Source of the DNA: Curtobacterium aurantiacum
Lineage (GTDB): Bacteria > Actinomycetota > Actinomycetes > Actinomycetales > Microbacteriaceae
Assembly: GCF_018598555.1 (NCBI RefSeq)
Contig: NZ_JAHEWN010000020.1
Location: 1-46,743 of the forward strand
Direction of reading: 5' to 3'
Length of the DNA stretch: 46,743 nt
A program made the position numbers and the translations under genes. The notes below the pieces were generated by a model. That model searched no databases, had not been told where the DNA came from, and saw nothing but the letters and a program-made list of their open reading frames with translations. This document shows, piece by piece, positions 27,199-35,335 of the stretch. Numbering within the stretch: position 1 is the first letter of the stretch; every line of letters begins with the position of its first letter.

Positions 27199-27747
27199 GT
27201 GACGACCCCTCCCTTCGACCCGCCCTCCGACCGCGACGTCCAGGTCGTGTCGGCGCAGCTCGGCCGACCGGCACGTGACGTCATCGGGATCGCGGCACGC
27301 TGCGTCTGTGGCAACCCCACCGTCGTCTCCACGAAGCCCCGGCTGTCGAACGGCACCCCGTTCCCGACGTTCTACTACCTGTGCCACCCCGCGGCCACCG
27401 CTGCGGTCAGCACCCTCGAGGCCAACCAGGTGATGCCCGAGCTGGCAGCCCTGCTCGAGGACCCCGAAGTCGCCGCGCAGTACCGCGCGGCCCACGAGTC
27501 CTACCTGGCCGATCGCGAGTCGATCGAACACGTCGACGAGATCGACGGCATCAGCGCCGGTGGCATGCCCACCCGCGTGAAGTGCCTGCACGCCCTCGTC
27601 GGCCACGCCCTCGCCGCCGGACCCGGCGTCAACCCCATCGGCGACCTCGCGCTCGAGCGCGCGGACTGGTCGCCCTCCCGGTGTGCATGCCGGGCGTATG
27701 ATGACGGTGCAGACGCTGGAGTCGGGGCGGGTGGCGGCGAAGTCTGA
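27199..27747 (+). CDS. DUF501 domain-containing protein
   Basis: About 182 aa. It matches the actinobacterial DUF501 family: AQLGRPARDVIGIAARCVCG, TPFPTFYYLCHP and PTRVKCLHALVGHALAAGPG. Cysteines in RCVCG, YLCHP, VKCLH and CACRAYDD could bind a metal ion, which is inferred from their pattern. The function is unknown. In many actinobacteria it sits between ftsB and a Ppx/GppA phosphatase gene; here the next gene is an NADH dehydrogenase instead. Confidence 0.93.
   Translation: MTTPPFDPPSDRDVQVVSAQLGRPARDVIGIAARCVCGNPTVVSTKPRLSNGTPFPTFYYLCHPAATAAVSTLEANQVMPELAALLEDPEVAAQYRAAHESYLADRESIEHVDEIDGISAGGMPTRVKCLHALVGHALAAGPGVNPIGDLALERADWSPSRCACRAYDDGADAGVGAGGGEV
27697..27702 (+). promoter_or_regulatory. 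Candidate -10 box (TATGAT) for the NADH dehydrogenase gene
   Basis: TATGAT lies within the end of the DUF501 gene, about 85 nt before GTG 27788. No convincing -35 box is seen. Confidence 0.3.
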
Positions 27748-27787
27748 CTCGACTCCCGCACACCCCCATCCAAGGAGATCATCCCCC

Positions 27788-29263
27788 GTGCCCAAGATCC
27801 TCGTCGTCGGCGGCGGTTACGCCGGTTTCTACACCGCATGGAAGCTCGAGAAGCACCTTCGCCAGGGCGAAGCCGAGGTCGTCATGGTGGACCCGCTGCC
27901 GTACATGACGTACCAGCCGTTCCTGCCCGAGGTCGCCGCCGGTTCCATCGAGCCGCGTCACGCGGTCGTCGCGCACCGTCGTCACCTCAAGAAGACCCGC
28001 GTCGTCACGGCCAAGGTCACCAAGGTCGACCACGCCACCAAGACGGCGACGATCACCCCGGCAGAGGGCGAGGCGTGGGAGGAGTCCTACGACCAGATCG
28101 TCATGACGGCCGGTGCGGTGTCCCGCACGTTCCCGATCCCGGGCGTCGCGGACGAGGCCATCGGCCTGAAGACCATCGAGGAAGCCGCGTCGATCCGCGA
28201 CCGCATCCTCAGCAACTTCCACAAGGCGGCGAACCTGCCGGCCGGTCCCGAGCGCGACCGCCTGCTCACCGTCGTCGTCGTCGGTGGTGGCTTCGCCGGC
28301 ATCGAGGTGTTCGCCGAGCTCCGCTCCTTCGTCACCGACCTGCTGAAGAGCCACCCGCAGCTGTCCTTCGACGACACGCACTTCCACCTGGTCGAGGCGA
28401 TGGGCCGCATCATGCCCGAGGTCTCGCTCGAGACCTCGCACTGGGTGCTCAAGAACCTCGCCGAGCGCGGTGCGACCGTGCACCTCGAGACCCAGCTGGC
28501 CTCGGCCGTCGGCGGTGTCTGCGAGCTCAAGACGAGCGACGGCGCCATCGAGACCATCCCGTCCGACCTCATCATCTGGACCGCCGGCGTCATGGCGAAC
28601 CCGATGGTCAAGGGCACCGACTTCCCGCTCGAGCAGCGTGGCCGCATCCGTGTGCAGCCCGACCTGCGCGTGGTCGACGACAACGGCGTGATCGCCGACG
28701 CATGGGCCTGCGGCGACGTCGCAGCCGTCCCGGACCTCACCGGCGGCGGTGTCGGCGGGTTCTGCGTGCCGAACGCCCAGCACGCGGTGCGCCAGGCCAA
28801 GCAGCTGGCGAAGAACGTCGTCGCGACCATCCGTGGCGAGGCGACGACCGACTACAAGCACGAGAACCTCGGCGCCGTCGCGGGCCTCGGTCTGGGCACG
28901 GGTGTGTTCCAGTCCGGCAAGTTCGCGATGAAGGGCTTCCTGGCCTGGGGCGCGCACCGCGGCTACCACGGCCTGGCCATGCCGTCGTGGGAGCGCAAGT
29001 GGCGCGTCATCGGCGACTGGGTCGGTGGCTTCTTCCTCGGCCGCGACATCGTGTCGCTCGACGACCGCGAGACCCCTCGTGCCGCGTTCGAGGCGTTCGC
29101 GTCGCGTCCGAAGCCCGCTGCCGAGGCCCCGGCCGCGCCCGCCGCTGCCCAGGCTCCGGAAGAGGGCAAGGTCGCCGGTGCCGCCGGCCCCGTGTACGGC
29201 GAGCCCGCGAAGGACGTCTCCAACGCCGCGGAGCCGGTGACGGCCCCGGCCGACGCCAAGTAG
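27788..29263 (+). CDS. ndh: Type II NADH dehydrogenase (FAD-dependent NADH:quinone oxidoreductase)
   Basis: About 491 aa. It feeds electrons from NADH to menaquinone at the inner membrane face without proton pumping. The FAD-binding motif VVGGGYAGFYTAWKLEK is at the N-terminus and the NADH-binding motif VVVVGGGFAGIEVFAEL near residue 160. It also has IWTAGVMANP, ACGDVAAVPDL and the quinone-side QHAVRQAKQLAKN. The region FLAWGAHRGYHG with WVGGFFLGRDIVSL resembles the amphipathic membrane-anchoring end of NDH-2. An unusual Ala/Pro-rich tail of about 60 residues follows. GTG 27788 has AAGGAGATC upstream. Confidence 0.93.
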   Translation: MPKILVVGGGYAGFYTAWKLEKHLRQGEAEVVMVDPLPYMTYQPFLPEVAAGSIEPRHAVVAHRRHLKKTRVVTAKVTKVDHATKTATITPAEGEAWEESYDQIVMTAGAVSRTFPIPGVADEAIGLKTIEEAASIRDRILSNFHKAANLPAGPERDRLLTVVVVGGGFAGIEVFAELRSFVTDLLKSHPQLSFDDTHFHLVEAMGRIMPEVSLETSHWVLKNLAERGATVHLETQLASAVGGVCELKTSDGAIETIPSDLIIWTAGVMANPMVKGTDFPLEQRGRIRVQPDLRVVDDNGVIADAWACGDVAAVPDLTGGGVGGFCVPNAQHAVRQAKQLAKNVVATIRGEATTDYKHENLGAVAGLGLGTGVFQSGKFAMKGFLAWGAHRGYHGLAMPSWERKWRVIGDWVGGFFLGRDIVSLDDRETPRAAFEAFASRPKPAAEAPAAPAAAQAPEEGKVAGAAGPVYGEPAKDVSNAAEPVTAPADAK

Positions 29264-29277
29264 CACCACGCGTTCGT

Positions 29278-29316
29278 CACGAAGGCGGTCACCTGCGACG
29301 GGTGGCCGCCTTCGTG
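29278..29316 (+). terminator. Terminator hairpin after ndh
   Basis: cacgaaggcggtcacc (29278-29293) pairs with 29301-29316 over 16 positions with one wobble, loop 7 nt. It lies 14 nt after the ndh stop and just before the tRNA promoter. Confidence 0.75.
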
Positions 29317-29322
29317 CATCGG

Positions 29323-29328
29323 TAGGCT
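29323..29328 (+). promoter_or_regulatory. -10 box (TAGGCT) of the tRNA gene
   Basis: TAGGCT ends 10 nt before the tRNA 5' end and follows the ndh terminator directly. Confidence 0.5.
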
Positions 29329-29338
29329 GTTGCGGCCC

Positions 29339-29412
29339 GCCCCCGTGGCCCAATCGGTAGAGGCACGCGACTTAAAATCGCCGAGTTGTGGGTTCGAGTC
29401 CCACCGGGGGTA
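29339..29412 (+). tRNA. tRNA-Leu (anticodon UAA), short variable loop
   Basis: The cloverleaf can be drawn by hand. The acceptor stem pairs 29339-29345 with 29405-29411 (first pair G-U). The D-arm runs from 29348 to 29364 with GG at 29356-29357. The anticodon stem pairs 29367-29370 with 29378-29381, with loop cttaaaa and anticodon TAA at 29373-29375. The T-arm is gtggg-ttcgagt-cccac (29388-29404). Discriminator A is at 29412 and CCA is not fully encoded. The 27-43 pair is a C-C mismatch. The variable region is only about 5 nt, whereas leucine tRNAs normally have a long variable arm. Confidence 0.88.
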
Positions 29413-29475
29413 CCGCCGAGACCCGGCACGCGCACGGCGCTGCGCGGCGCGGCGCCCGACGCGTGCCGCTGCGAA

Positions 29476-29516
29476 AGCGACAGAACTCCGCGAACCGTTC
29501 GCGTCGTCCTGTCGCT
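29476..29516. repeat. 41-bp imperfect palindrome downstream of the tRNA
   Basis: agcgacag (29476-29483) pairs with ctgtcgct (29509-29516), and cgcgaac (29489-29495) pairs with gttcgcg (29497-29503), on one common axis at 29496. It shares ctgtcgctccg with the palindrome at 21133-21192, suggesting a second dispersed family. The rest of the 29413-29702 gap also holds a degenerate copy of the main palindrome (29588-29624) and no gene. Confidence 0.6.
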
Positions 29517-29587
29517 CCGGCCGCACAGACCGAGCGCTGGTCCTGCCATCTGTCGCTTCGACGGTGCGGTCGGGTCGCCCTGGGCAT

Positions 29588-29624
29588 CGGACTGGAGGCG
29601 CGGGACCGGCCCGCCACGTGCCTC
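29588..29624. repeat. Dispersed palindrome, degenerate copy
   Basis: ggactggaggcgcggg on the left and cccgccacgtgcctccc on the right match the family core, but the arms carry several mismatches. Confidence 0.55.
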
Positions 29625-29688
29625 CCGGCCCGCGGACCGTCGCCTTCCCGCGAAGACGGCCCGACGCCACGACCGGCTCGCAGCCCAG

Positions 29689-29694
29689 TAGCAT
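29689..29694 (+). promoter_or_regulatory. -10 box (TAGCAT) of the ThrE-like gene, leaderless type
   Basis: TAGCAT ends 8 nt before GTG 29703; no ribosome binding site is present. Confidence 0.45.
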
Positions 29695-29702
29695 CGACGA
29701 TC

Positions 29703-31043
29703 GTGGTCGGACTCGGAAGCGCACTCGCCAACCTGCAGAACGCCCTCCGCCGACCCGAGGCCCACGTCGAGGTCGTCGACGGCGAGAGCGTCCCCGTCGG
29801 CATGCTCCTCGGCACCCTCGGAGCCCTGCTCCTCGACGCCGGCAGCTCCGTCACCGACGTCCGGTCGGCGCTCGAGAAGGCCCGTGACGCCGCGGGGGTC
29901 GGACCGACGCTCGCGATCGGCGTCCTGCCCGCCCTGGTGATGGTGAGCGAGGTCTCGACCGGTGCGGCCACGATCGTCAACGCCGAGGGCGTCGAACTGT
30001 CCTCCCGTCAGGCCGCCCGCGCGAACCGCGTCGTGCTCGGCCTCGAGAGCGGCTCCATCGCCCTCGCCGAGATCCCCGCCCGCGTCCGGGCCATCCGCGC
30101 CGGCACCGTCCCGCCGCCCGCCCTGCCGTGGATCCTCGGCAACGCCCTGACCTCCGCCGGCCTGGCCGTCGTCTTCCGCTGCCCGTGGTGGGCGATCGTC
30201 CTGGCGCTGGTCGTCGGCGCCCTGGTCGGCGTGATCGGCCTGCTGCTCCGGCGCTTCCGCGAGGCCGTCGCGATCATCCCGTTCCTGGCCGCGTTCGTGT
30301 CGACGGCGATCGTCGGCCTGGTCGCGGCGGGCAGCGGCTTCGAGCAGGTCCCGCTGTTCGCGGTCTGCGCCCCCGTCGCGGTGTTCGTCCCCGGCGCGCT
30401 CATCACGAACGCGCTCCTCGAGCTCACCGCCGCCGACATCGTCACCGGGTCCTCACGGCTGGTGCAGGGGCTCATCATGCTCGGCTTCATGGCCGCGGGC
30501 ATCGCCTCCGGCAGCGCCCTGACCGGTCTGCACGTCGACCCGTCCTCGGCCGCGCTCGTCGGCGAGGTCGCCGGGGTCGGCACCGACCTGGCCGGGTGGG
30601 AGTCCGTCCCGGTCTACTGGGTGTCGTGGGTCGCCGTCGTGGTGCTGGCGGTCGGGCTCGGCCTGGTCTTCCGGTCCGGGTGGCGCCTGACGCTCGTGTC
30701 GGTGGCGGTCATGGTCACCGCCTACGCCGTGGTGAGCGTGACGACGCCGCTCTGGGGCAGTGTCGTCGCGACCGGCGCCGCAGCGGCGCTGTTGTTCGTC
30801 GCGACACGGTTGCTCGAGCGGCTCGTGCCGGCGATCCCGGCGACGGTGTCGTTCTTCCCGGCGTTCCTGCTCCTCGTGCCGGGGACGGTCGGGCTCGTGG
30901 CGGTCGCGACCTTCGACCCGGAGGCGCTCGCGACCCCGCTCGCGACCTTCGTCAGCCTGTGCATCGGCACGAAGATCGGCGGGCTCCTGCCCGGCCTGTT
31001 CGCCCGCAACGCGCCCCGGCGCGCGGTGGACGCGACCGGCTGA
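29703..31043 (+). CDS. Threonine/serine exporter family protein (ThrE type)
   Basis: About 446 aa. The N-terminal soluble domain (about 1-130, HVEVVDGESVPVGMLLGTLGALLLDAGSSVTDV and RANRVVLGL) resembles the hydrolase-like ThrE domain. It is followed by about ten hydrophobic segments in two five-helix halves (DUF1212 and DUF3815 type), with the duplicated features FLAAFVSTAIVGLVAAG and VPGALITNALLELTAADIVTG. It probably exports threonine, serine or small peptides by proton antiport. The valine start at 29703 is a GTG placed just after the -10 box; a nearby upstream in-frame start has no support. Confidence 0.88.
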   Translation: MVGLGSALANLQNALRRPEAHVEVVDGESVPVGMLLGTLGALLLDAGSSVTDVRSALEKARDAAGVGPTLAIGVLPALVMVSEVSTGAATIVNAEGVELSSRQAARANRVVLGLESGSIALAEIPARVRAIRAGTVPPPALPWILGNALTSAGLAVVFRCPWWAIVLALVVGALVGVIGLLLRRFREAVAIIPFLAAFVSTAIVGLVAAGSGFEQVPLFAVCAPVAVFVPGALITNALLELTAADIVTGSSRLVQGLIMLGFMAAGIASGSALTGLHVDPSSAALVGEVAGVGTDLAGWESVPVYWVSWVAVVVLAVGLGLVFRSGWRLTLVSVAVMVTAYAVVSVTTPLWGSVVATGAAAALLFVATRLLERLVPAIPATVSFFPAFLLLVPGTVGLVAVATFDPEALATPLATFVSLCIGTKIGGLLPGLFARNAPRRAVDATG

Positions 31044-31047
31044 GACC

Positions 31048-31079
31048 GGAGGCCGATGGCGACGCCGCCACGGGCCTCC
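31048..31079. terminator. Dispersed palindrome, degenerate copy after the ThrE-like gene
   Basis: ggaggccgatggcg on the left and cgccacgggcctcc on the right pair with two mismatches. It starts 5 nt after the stop codon and is the likely transcript end. Confidence 0.65.
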
Positions 31080-31196
31080 CGACCGCCACCCGGCCAGGTG
31101 TCGGGCCTGCTCCGGCCCGATGAGCCGGCCGTCTGCCCGTCGGCCGCGGTCTTCGTCCTGGAGTGCCGGTCGTCCGGCAGGTCACGGATCCGCCGA

Positions 31197-31221
31197 CGGA
31201 CGGCCTGGAGGCACGGTGCGG
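31197..31221. repeat. Half-copy of the dispersed palindrome
   Basis: Only the left arm of the ggactggaggcacggtgcgg subtype is present (gacggcctggaggcacggtgcgg), abutting the stop codon of the leftward gene at 31223. The pairing arm is missing, so it cannot form the hairpin. Confidence 0.55.
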
Positions 31222-31222
31222 C

Positions 31223-33622
31223 TCAGGCGCCCGTCGCCCGTCGCGCGGTGCGCGCCCAGACCATGGCGGCGATCGCGGCCGCCACGCAGGTCGCGGCGAT
31301 GCCGACGAGCAGGGCCGGAGCGGCGTGTGTGCCGGTCGTGCCCGAGTAGACGGCGGTGGTCAGGGCCACGGCGACCACCGCGAGCGCGACGTACCGACCA
31401 CGGGAGGCGGCGAGGAGCGCGCTGCCGGCGGACCCCGCGACCGGCAGCAGGGTCGCGACGACGGCACCGAGGCCGCCGACGCACAGGGTGATGGCGAACT
31501 CCGAGCCGAGCGACACCCAGAAGCCCCCGCCGGACAGGAGGCTGTGCAGCACCCAGCCGGCCGCTGCGAGTCCGAGCAGGGCCAGGACCCGCCAGGTCGC
31601 CCCGCGGGCGCTCTGGGCTATCCCGGACCCGAGGCGGAGCGGGCCGGTCCCGAGGTCGGGGCGGGCGGACGGCACCAGGACGACCCCGACGATGAGGGCG
31701 GGGGAGAGGTCGGCTGCACGCGTGATGCCGCACGCGACGAGCGCCGCGAGCACGAGCCACGGCGACACCCGGAAGCCGACGGTCCGGTGGTCGGCTCCGG
31801 CTGCCCAGCGGGTCGCGAACACGACCGCGGCGGTGAGGACCGCGGTGCCGAGCAGGACGGCGATCGTGAGTCGGACGTAGCGGGCCTCGAGTTCGACACC
31901 GACGCCGAGCAGGGTGCAGAGCGCGGCGACGGACACAGCGATGGCGATGGACGCCCAGGTCGGCAGGACGTCGTCGCCGCGGGCACGGTCGGACCGGGAG
32001 CGGTTCCGGCCGAGGAGCCCGGCGAAGGGTGACCGGAGGCGGCCACGGGAAACGGCGGCGACGAGGGCGAGCGGTGCGGCGATCAGCACGAGGAAGCCGG
32101 CGGCGACGGCGGTGGCGATCAGGACGGTGCGCCAGGAGAACGCGGCCTGGATGGTCGGGACGGTGCGGTCGTAGGTGGTCGCGGCGGTCCAGTCGCCGGC
32201 GGGGCCGGACCAGTCCGGGTGACCGCCGGACCTGCCGACGCCTGCCGGGGCGCTGCCGCCGGTGCCGGGGCTGCTGCCGGTGCCGGCTGCGGTTCCGCCG
32301 TCGTCTCCGCTGCCCTTGCCGGTGTCGCCCCCGCCGCCGTTCGCGTCGGTGCCGTTCGCGGCGTCGCCGTCGCCCGAGTCGTCGGTGCCGCCGTCGTTGT
32401 CGGTCACACCGGGGGTCCGCGCCGAGGCACCCGACTCCGGCGTCGAGGCGCCCGGCGTGCCGGGGCCGTCCGTGGCGTCCGGCGTCGCCGTGCCGGCCGG
32501 CGCCGAGGTGGTCGACCACACCGTGACCCGCACGGCTGCCGAGGACCGCGAGTAGTTGCCCGCGGGGTCGTGCTGCGTCGCGGTCAGCTGGTGCCCGCCG
32601 GTGCGCAACGTCGACCCCGCGGTGGAGCACGACCACGAGGCATCGGCCGCGACCACGACGCCGCACACGGGAGCCCGGTCGACGTACACCGTGACGCGGG
32701 AGCCGGGCTCGCCGGTGCCGCGCACCGTCGTCGCGCGTGCGCCGATCCGCTGGCCGTCGTCCGGAGCCGTGATGCGCGGAGCAGCCGGGGCGGTGCGGTC
32801 GACCGTGATCGACACGGGCGCGGAGGCAGCGCTCCGCAGGTCCGACCGGTAGCCGCGGGCGGTGCTGGCCGTCTGCGTCGCGGTGACGGTGACCCGGCCG
32901 TCGGCACGGGCGCCGAGGGCCGCGACCCACCGGCCGTCGGCACCCACGCGGGCGGTCTGCTGCGTCGAGGAGCCGGACACCGACAGCGTCACCGTCGATC
33001 CGGGGTACCCCGTGCCCGAGACCGTGCCGCCGGTGGGGCCGCCGGCCACCATGGTCGGCGGGACGATGACGTCCGAGGCCGGTGCGCTCGCGGGCGGGAG
33101 GGTCGTGGCGACGAGGTCGTGCACCGTGAAGACCTGCTGCGGACCCGAGCGCACCGTGCCGAGGCAGGCCCACGAGCCGTTCGACCCCACCCGGGTCGTG
33201 CACCCGGAGGTTCCGGCCGCTGCCGGACCGGTCACCTGGACCGCGTGCCCGGGGGTACCGGTGCCGTGGAAGCGGGTGGTGCCCGTCGTGACGTCGCCGG
33301 GGTCGGCGATGGTGGGACGCACGGCCGGACGGGTCGGTGTCGGCGTCGGAGCGCCCGGTCGGCCGGTGCTCGGCGGGGCGATCTCGCTCGGCGCCGGTGT
33401 GGCGGTGTGAGTGGTGCCGGCCGCGGCGACGGCTGGGGCTGCGACGGTCGGAGCGGCTGCGGCTGCGCCTGCGGCGGCGGCCGGAGCGGCGACGGTGCCG
33501 AGGAAGGTCGCTGTGAGGAGCATCGTCGCCGCGGCGAGCAGGGCGGAGCGGGGACGACGACGGGGGCCGTCGCCCCCGACGGCCCCGTCCACGTTCTCCC
33601 CGCGCGCGTTCACCGGACCCAT
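31223..33622 (-). CDS. Large exported protein: Ig-like repeats fused to a polytopic membrane domain
   Basis: About 799 aa. A signal peptide (RRRPRSALLAAATMLLTATFLGTVAAP) is followed by an Ala/Pro/Thr-rich stretch. Several repeated beta-sandwich (bacterial Ig-like) units follow (about residues 80-390), recognisable from recurring patterns such as TGTPGHAVQV, SGTGYPGSTVTLSV and RGTGEPGSRVTVYV. A Gly/Thr/Asp-rich linker (about 395-480, DNDGGTDDSGDGDAANGTD) leads to about eight hydrophobic segments (about 510-790). The ectodomain looks adhesive or sensory; the membrane part has no recognised motif. The start is uncertain: ATG 33622 gives a normal signal peptide, and a GTG three codons later is also possible. 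The gene stands alone, divergent from lemA. Confidence 0.8.
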   Translation of the reverse strand: MGPVNARGENVDGAVGGDGPRRRPRSALLAAATMLLTATFLGTVAAPAAAAGAAAAAPTVAAPAVAAAGTTHTATPAPSEIAPPSTGRPGAPTPTPTRPAVRPTIADPGDVTTGTTRFHGTGTPGHAVQVTGPAAAGTSGCTTRVGSNGSWACLGTVRSGPQQVFTVHDLVATTLPPASAPASDVIVPPTMVAGGPTGGTVSGTGYPGSTVTLSVSGSSTQQTARVGADGRWVAALGARADGRVTVTATQTASTARGYRSDLRSAASAPVSITVDRTAPAAPRITAPDDGQRIGARATTVRGTGEPGSRVTVYVDRAPVCGVVVAADASWSCSTAGSTLRTGGHQLTATQHDPAGNYSRSSAAVRVTVWSTTSAPAGTATPDATDGPGTPGASTPESGASARTPGVTDNDGGTDDSGDGDAANGTDANGGGGDTGKGSGDDGGTAAGTGSSPGTGGSAPAGVGRSGGHPDWSGPAGDWTAATTYDRTVPTIQAAFSWRTVLIATAVAAGFLVLIAAPLALVAAVSRGRLRSPFAGLLGRNRSRSDRARGDDVLPTWASIAIAVSVAALCTLLGVGVELEARYVRLTIAVLLGTAVLTAAVVFATRWAAGADHRTVGFRVSPWLVLAALVACGITRAADLSPALIVGVVLVPSARPDLGTGPLRLGSGIAQSARGATWRVLALLGLAAAGWVLHSLLSGGGFWVSLGSEFAITLCVGGLGAVVATLLPVAGSAGSALLAASRGRYVALAVVAVALTTAVYSGTTGTHAAPALLVGIAATCVAAAIAAMVWARTARRATGA

Positions 33623-33762
33623 CCCACGGGATCGGCGGCCCCGGGTCAATACACCTCGCGGATGAGGTTGCGGATCGGATCGCAGTCCGAATGCCCGGTG
33701 TGCGTGACTCGGGAATCGCCCGTGAACAGTGCTCACGGAACGGAGGACGGTCAGCGCGTCGA

Positions 33763-33768
33763 TAGACT
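33763..33768 (+). promoter_or_regulatory. -10 box (TAGACT) of the lemA operon
   Basis: TAGACT gives a leader of about 55 nt before ATG 33831, which has an AAAGGAG ribosome binding site. No clear -35 box is seen. Confidence 0.5.
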
Positions 33769-33830
33769 TCACGATGGCCGTTCAGGCCATCGCAGCACCG
33801 CGGATCCCGACGCGCAAAGGAGTACGCCCC

Positions 33831-34412
33831 ATGGACACCGGACTCGTCACGACGCTCATCGTCGTCGGAGTGGTGGTGGTCGTCCTGGTGATCATCGGGA
33901 TCTACCTCTGGGTGACGTACAACTCGCTCGTCACGCTCAAGGTGCGGGTCGACGAGGCCTGGAGCGACATCTCGGTGCAGCTCAAGCGGCGCGCCGACCT
34001 CATCCCGACGATCGTCGACACGGTCAAGGGGTACGCCACGCACGAGAAGGCGGTCTTCGACGACGTCACGAAGGCCCGCGCCGAGACACTGAGTGCCGGA
34101 GACGCGGACACGGCCTCCGCGGCCGAAGGACACATGCAGAAGGCGTTGAAGAGCGTGTTCGCGGTCGCCGAGGGGTACCCGCAGCTGCAGTCGAGCCAGA
34201 ACTTCCTGCAGCTGCAGTCCGAGCTCGTGGACACCGAGGACAAGATCCAGGCCGCCCGTCGCTTCTACAACGGTGGCGTGCGCGAGCTGAACACGAAGAT
34301 CCGGGTGTTCCCGAACTCCACGTTCGCGAAGAACCGCGGCTTCACCGAGGCACCGTTCTTCGAGACGAACGAGCCGGCGGCCATCGCCGAGCCGCCGCGC
34401 GTCCAGTTCTGA
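33831..34412 (+). CDS. LemA family protein
   Basis: About 193 aa. One N-terminal membrane span (LIVVGVVVVVLVIIGIYLWV, about residues 8-27) precedes a helical domain with the family signatures YNSLVTLKVRVDEAWSDI, QLKRRADLIPTIVDTVKGYA, LQSELVDTEDKIQAARRFYN and NTKIRVFPNSTFA. The function is not firmly known. LemA genes often precede an HtpX-like protease, as here (19 nt gap), and the two probably work together at the membrane. Confidence 0.95.
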   Translation: MDTGLVTTLIVVGVVVVVLVIIGIYLWVTYNSLVTLKVRVDEAWSDISVQLKRRADLIPTIVDTVKGYATHEKAVFDDVTKARAETLSAGDADTASAAEGHMQKALKSVFAVAEGYPQLQSSQNFLQLQSELVDTEDKIQAARRFYNGGVRELNTKIRVFPNSTFAKNRGFTEAPFFETNEPAAIAEPPRVQF

Positions 34413-34431
34413 CCCCAGCGTCGGAGCCGAC

Positions 34432-35331
34432 GTGTACAGCGCCATCGCGCGGAACAAACGGAACACCGTCGTCATCGTCCTGGTCTTCCTGCTGATCATC
34501 GGCGGGCTCGGGTTCCTCGGCGGGTACCTGGCCGGCAACGTCTCGATCGGGTTCATCGTCCTCGTGGTCGCCCTCGGCTACGCGGTGCTCCAGTACTTCC
34601 TGGCGGCACGGCAGGCCACAGCCATCGCCGGCGGGGTCGAGATCGACCGGAACTCGGAGCCGCGCCTCTGGCGGACCGTGGAGAACCTCGCCATCGCGAC
34701 CGGCATGCCGATGCCCCGGGTGTTCGTCATCCCCGACCCGTCCCCGAACGCCTTCGCCACCGGCCGTGACCCCGAGCACGCGGTGGTGGCGGCGACGACC
34801 GGACTGCTCGAGCTGATGGACGACCAGGAGCTACAGGGTGTGATGGCGCACGAGCTCGGGCACGTCCGGAACTACGACATCCGGGTCTCCACGATGGTCT
34901 TCGGTCTCGTCGTGGCTGTCGGACTCATCGCAGACGTCCTGCTGCGCATCTCGATCTTCGGCGGCCTGTCCGGCGGACGGAACCGCAACTCCGACAGCGG
35001 CGGCGCCAACCCGGTGCTGCTCGTCGCCGGGATCGTCGCCGTCGTCGTGGCACCGATCGCGGCGGCCGGCGTGCAGGCCGCGGTGTCCCGGCAGCGCGAG
35101 TACCTGGCCGACGCGACGGGGGCGATGACGACCCGGTACCCGGAGGGGCTGGCCCGCGCGCTCGAGAAGCTCGGCGCACACGGCCGACCGATGCAGACGC
35201 AGAACTCCTCGATGGCGCACCTGTGGATCGCCGACCCGATGCGCCCCGGGGTCATGGACCGGCTCTTCTCGACGCACCCGCCGTTGCCCGACCGCATCGC
35301 GCGCCTGCGGGCCGACGCCGACCGCTTCTGA
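34432..35331 (+). CDS. htpX: M48 family metalloprotease, HtpX-like
   Basis: About 299 aa membrane zinc protease for quality control of membrane proteins. Two N-terminal spans (VVIVLVFLLIIGGLGFLGG and FIVLVVALGYAVLQYFL) are followed by the catalytic HELGH (His140-His144), two more hydrophobic segments and the third-ligand region SRQREYLADATGA. It ends with LFSTHPPLPDRIARL, typical of HtpX. The start is GTG 34432 after GGAGCC. It converges with the AlkZ-like gene with only 4 bp between the stop codons and no visible terminator. Confidence 0.93.
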   Translation: MYSAIARNKRNTVVIVLVFLLIIGGLGFLGGYLAGNVSIGFIVLVVALGYAVLQYFLAARQATAIAGGVEIDRNSEPRLWRTVENLAIATGMPMPRVFVIPDPSPNAFATGRDPEHAVVAATTGLLELMDDQELQGVMAHELGHVRNYDIRVSTMVFGLVVAVGLIADVLLRISIFGGLSGGRNRNSDSGGANPVLLVAGIVAVVVAPIAAAGVQAAVSRQREYLADATGAMTTRYPEGLARALEKLGAHGRPMQTQNSSMAHLWIADPMRPGVMDRLFSTHPPLPDRIARLRADADRF

Positions 35332-35335
35332 CGGC

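Noticed and set aside
31182..34556. A 1124-codon open frame overlapping the Ig-like protein, lemA and htpX
   Set aside because: Arg/Pro/His-rich translation typical of an alternate frame. The 31223-33622 frame has a signal peptide and membrane spans instead.
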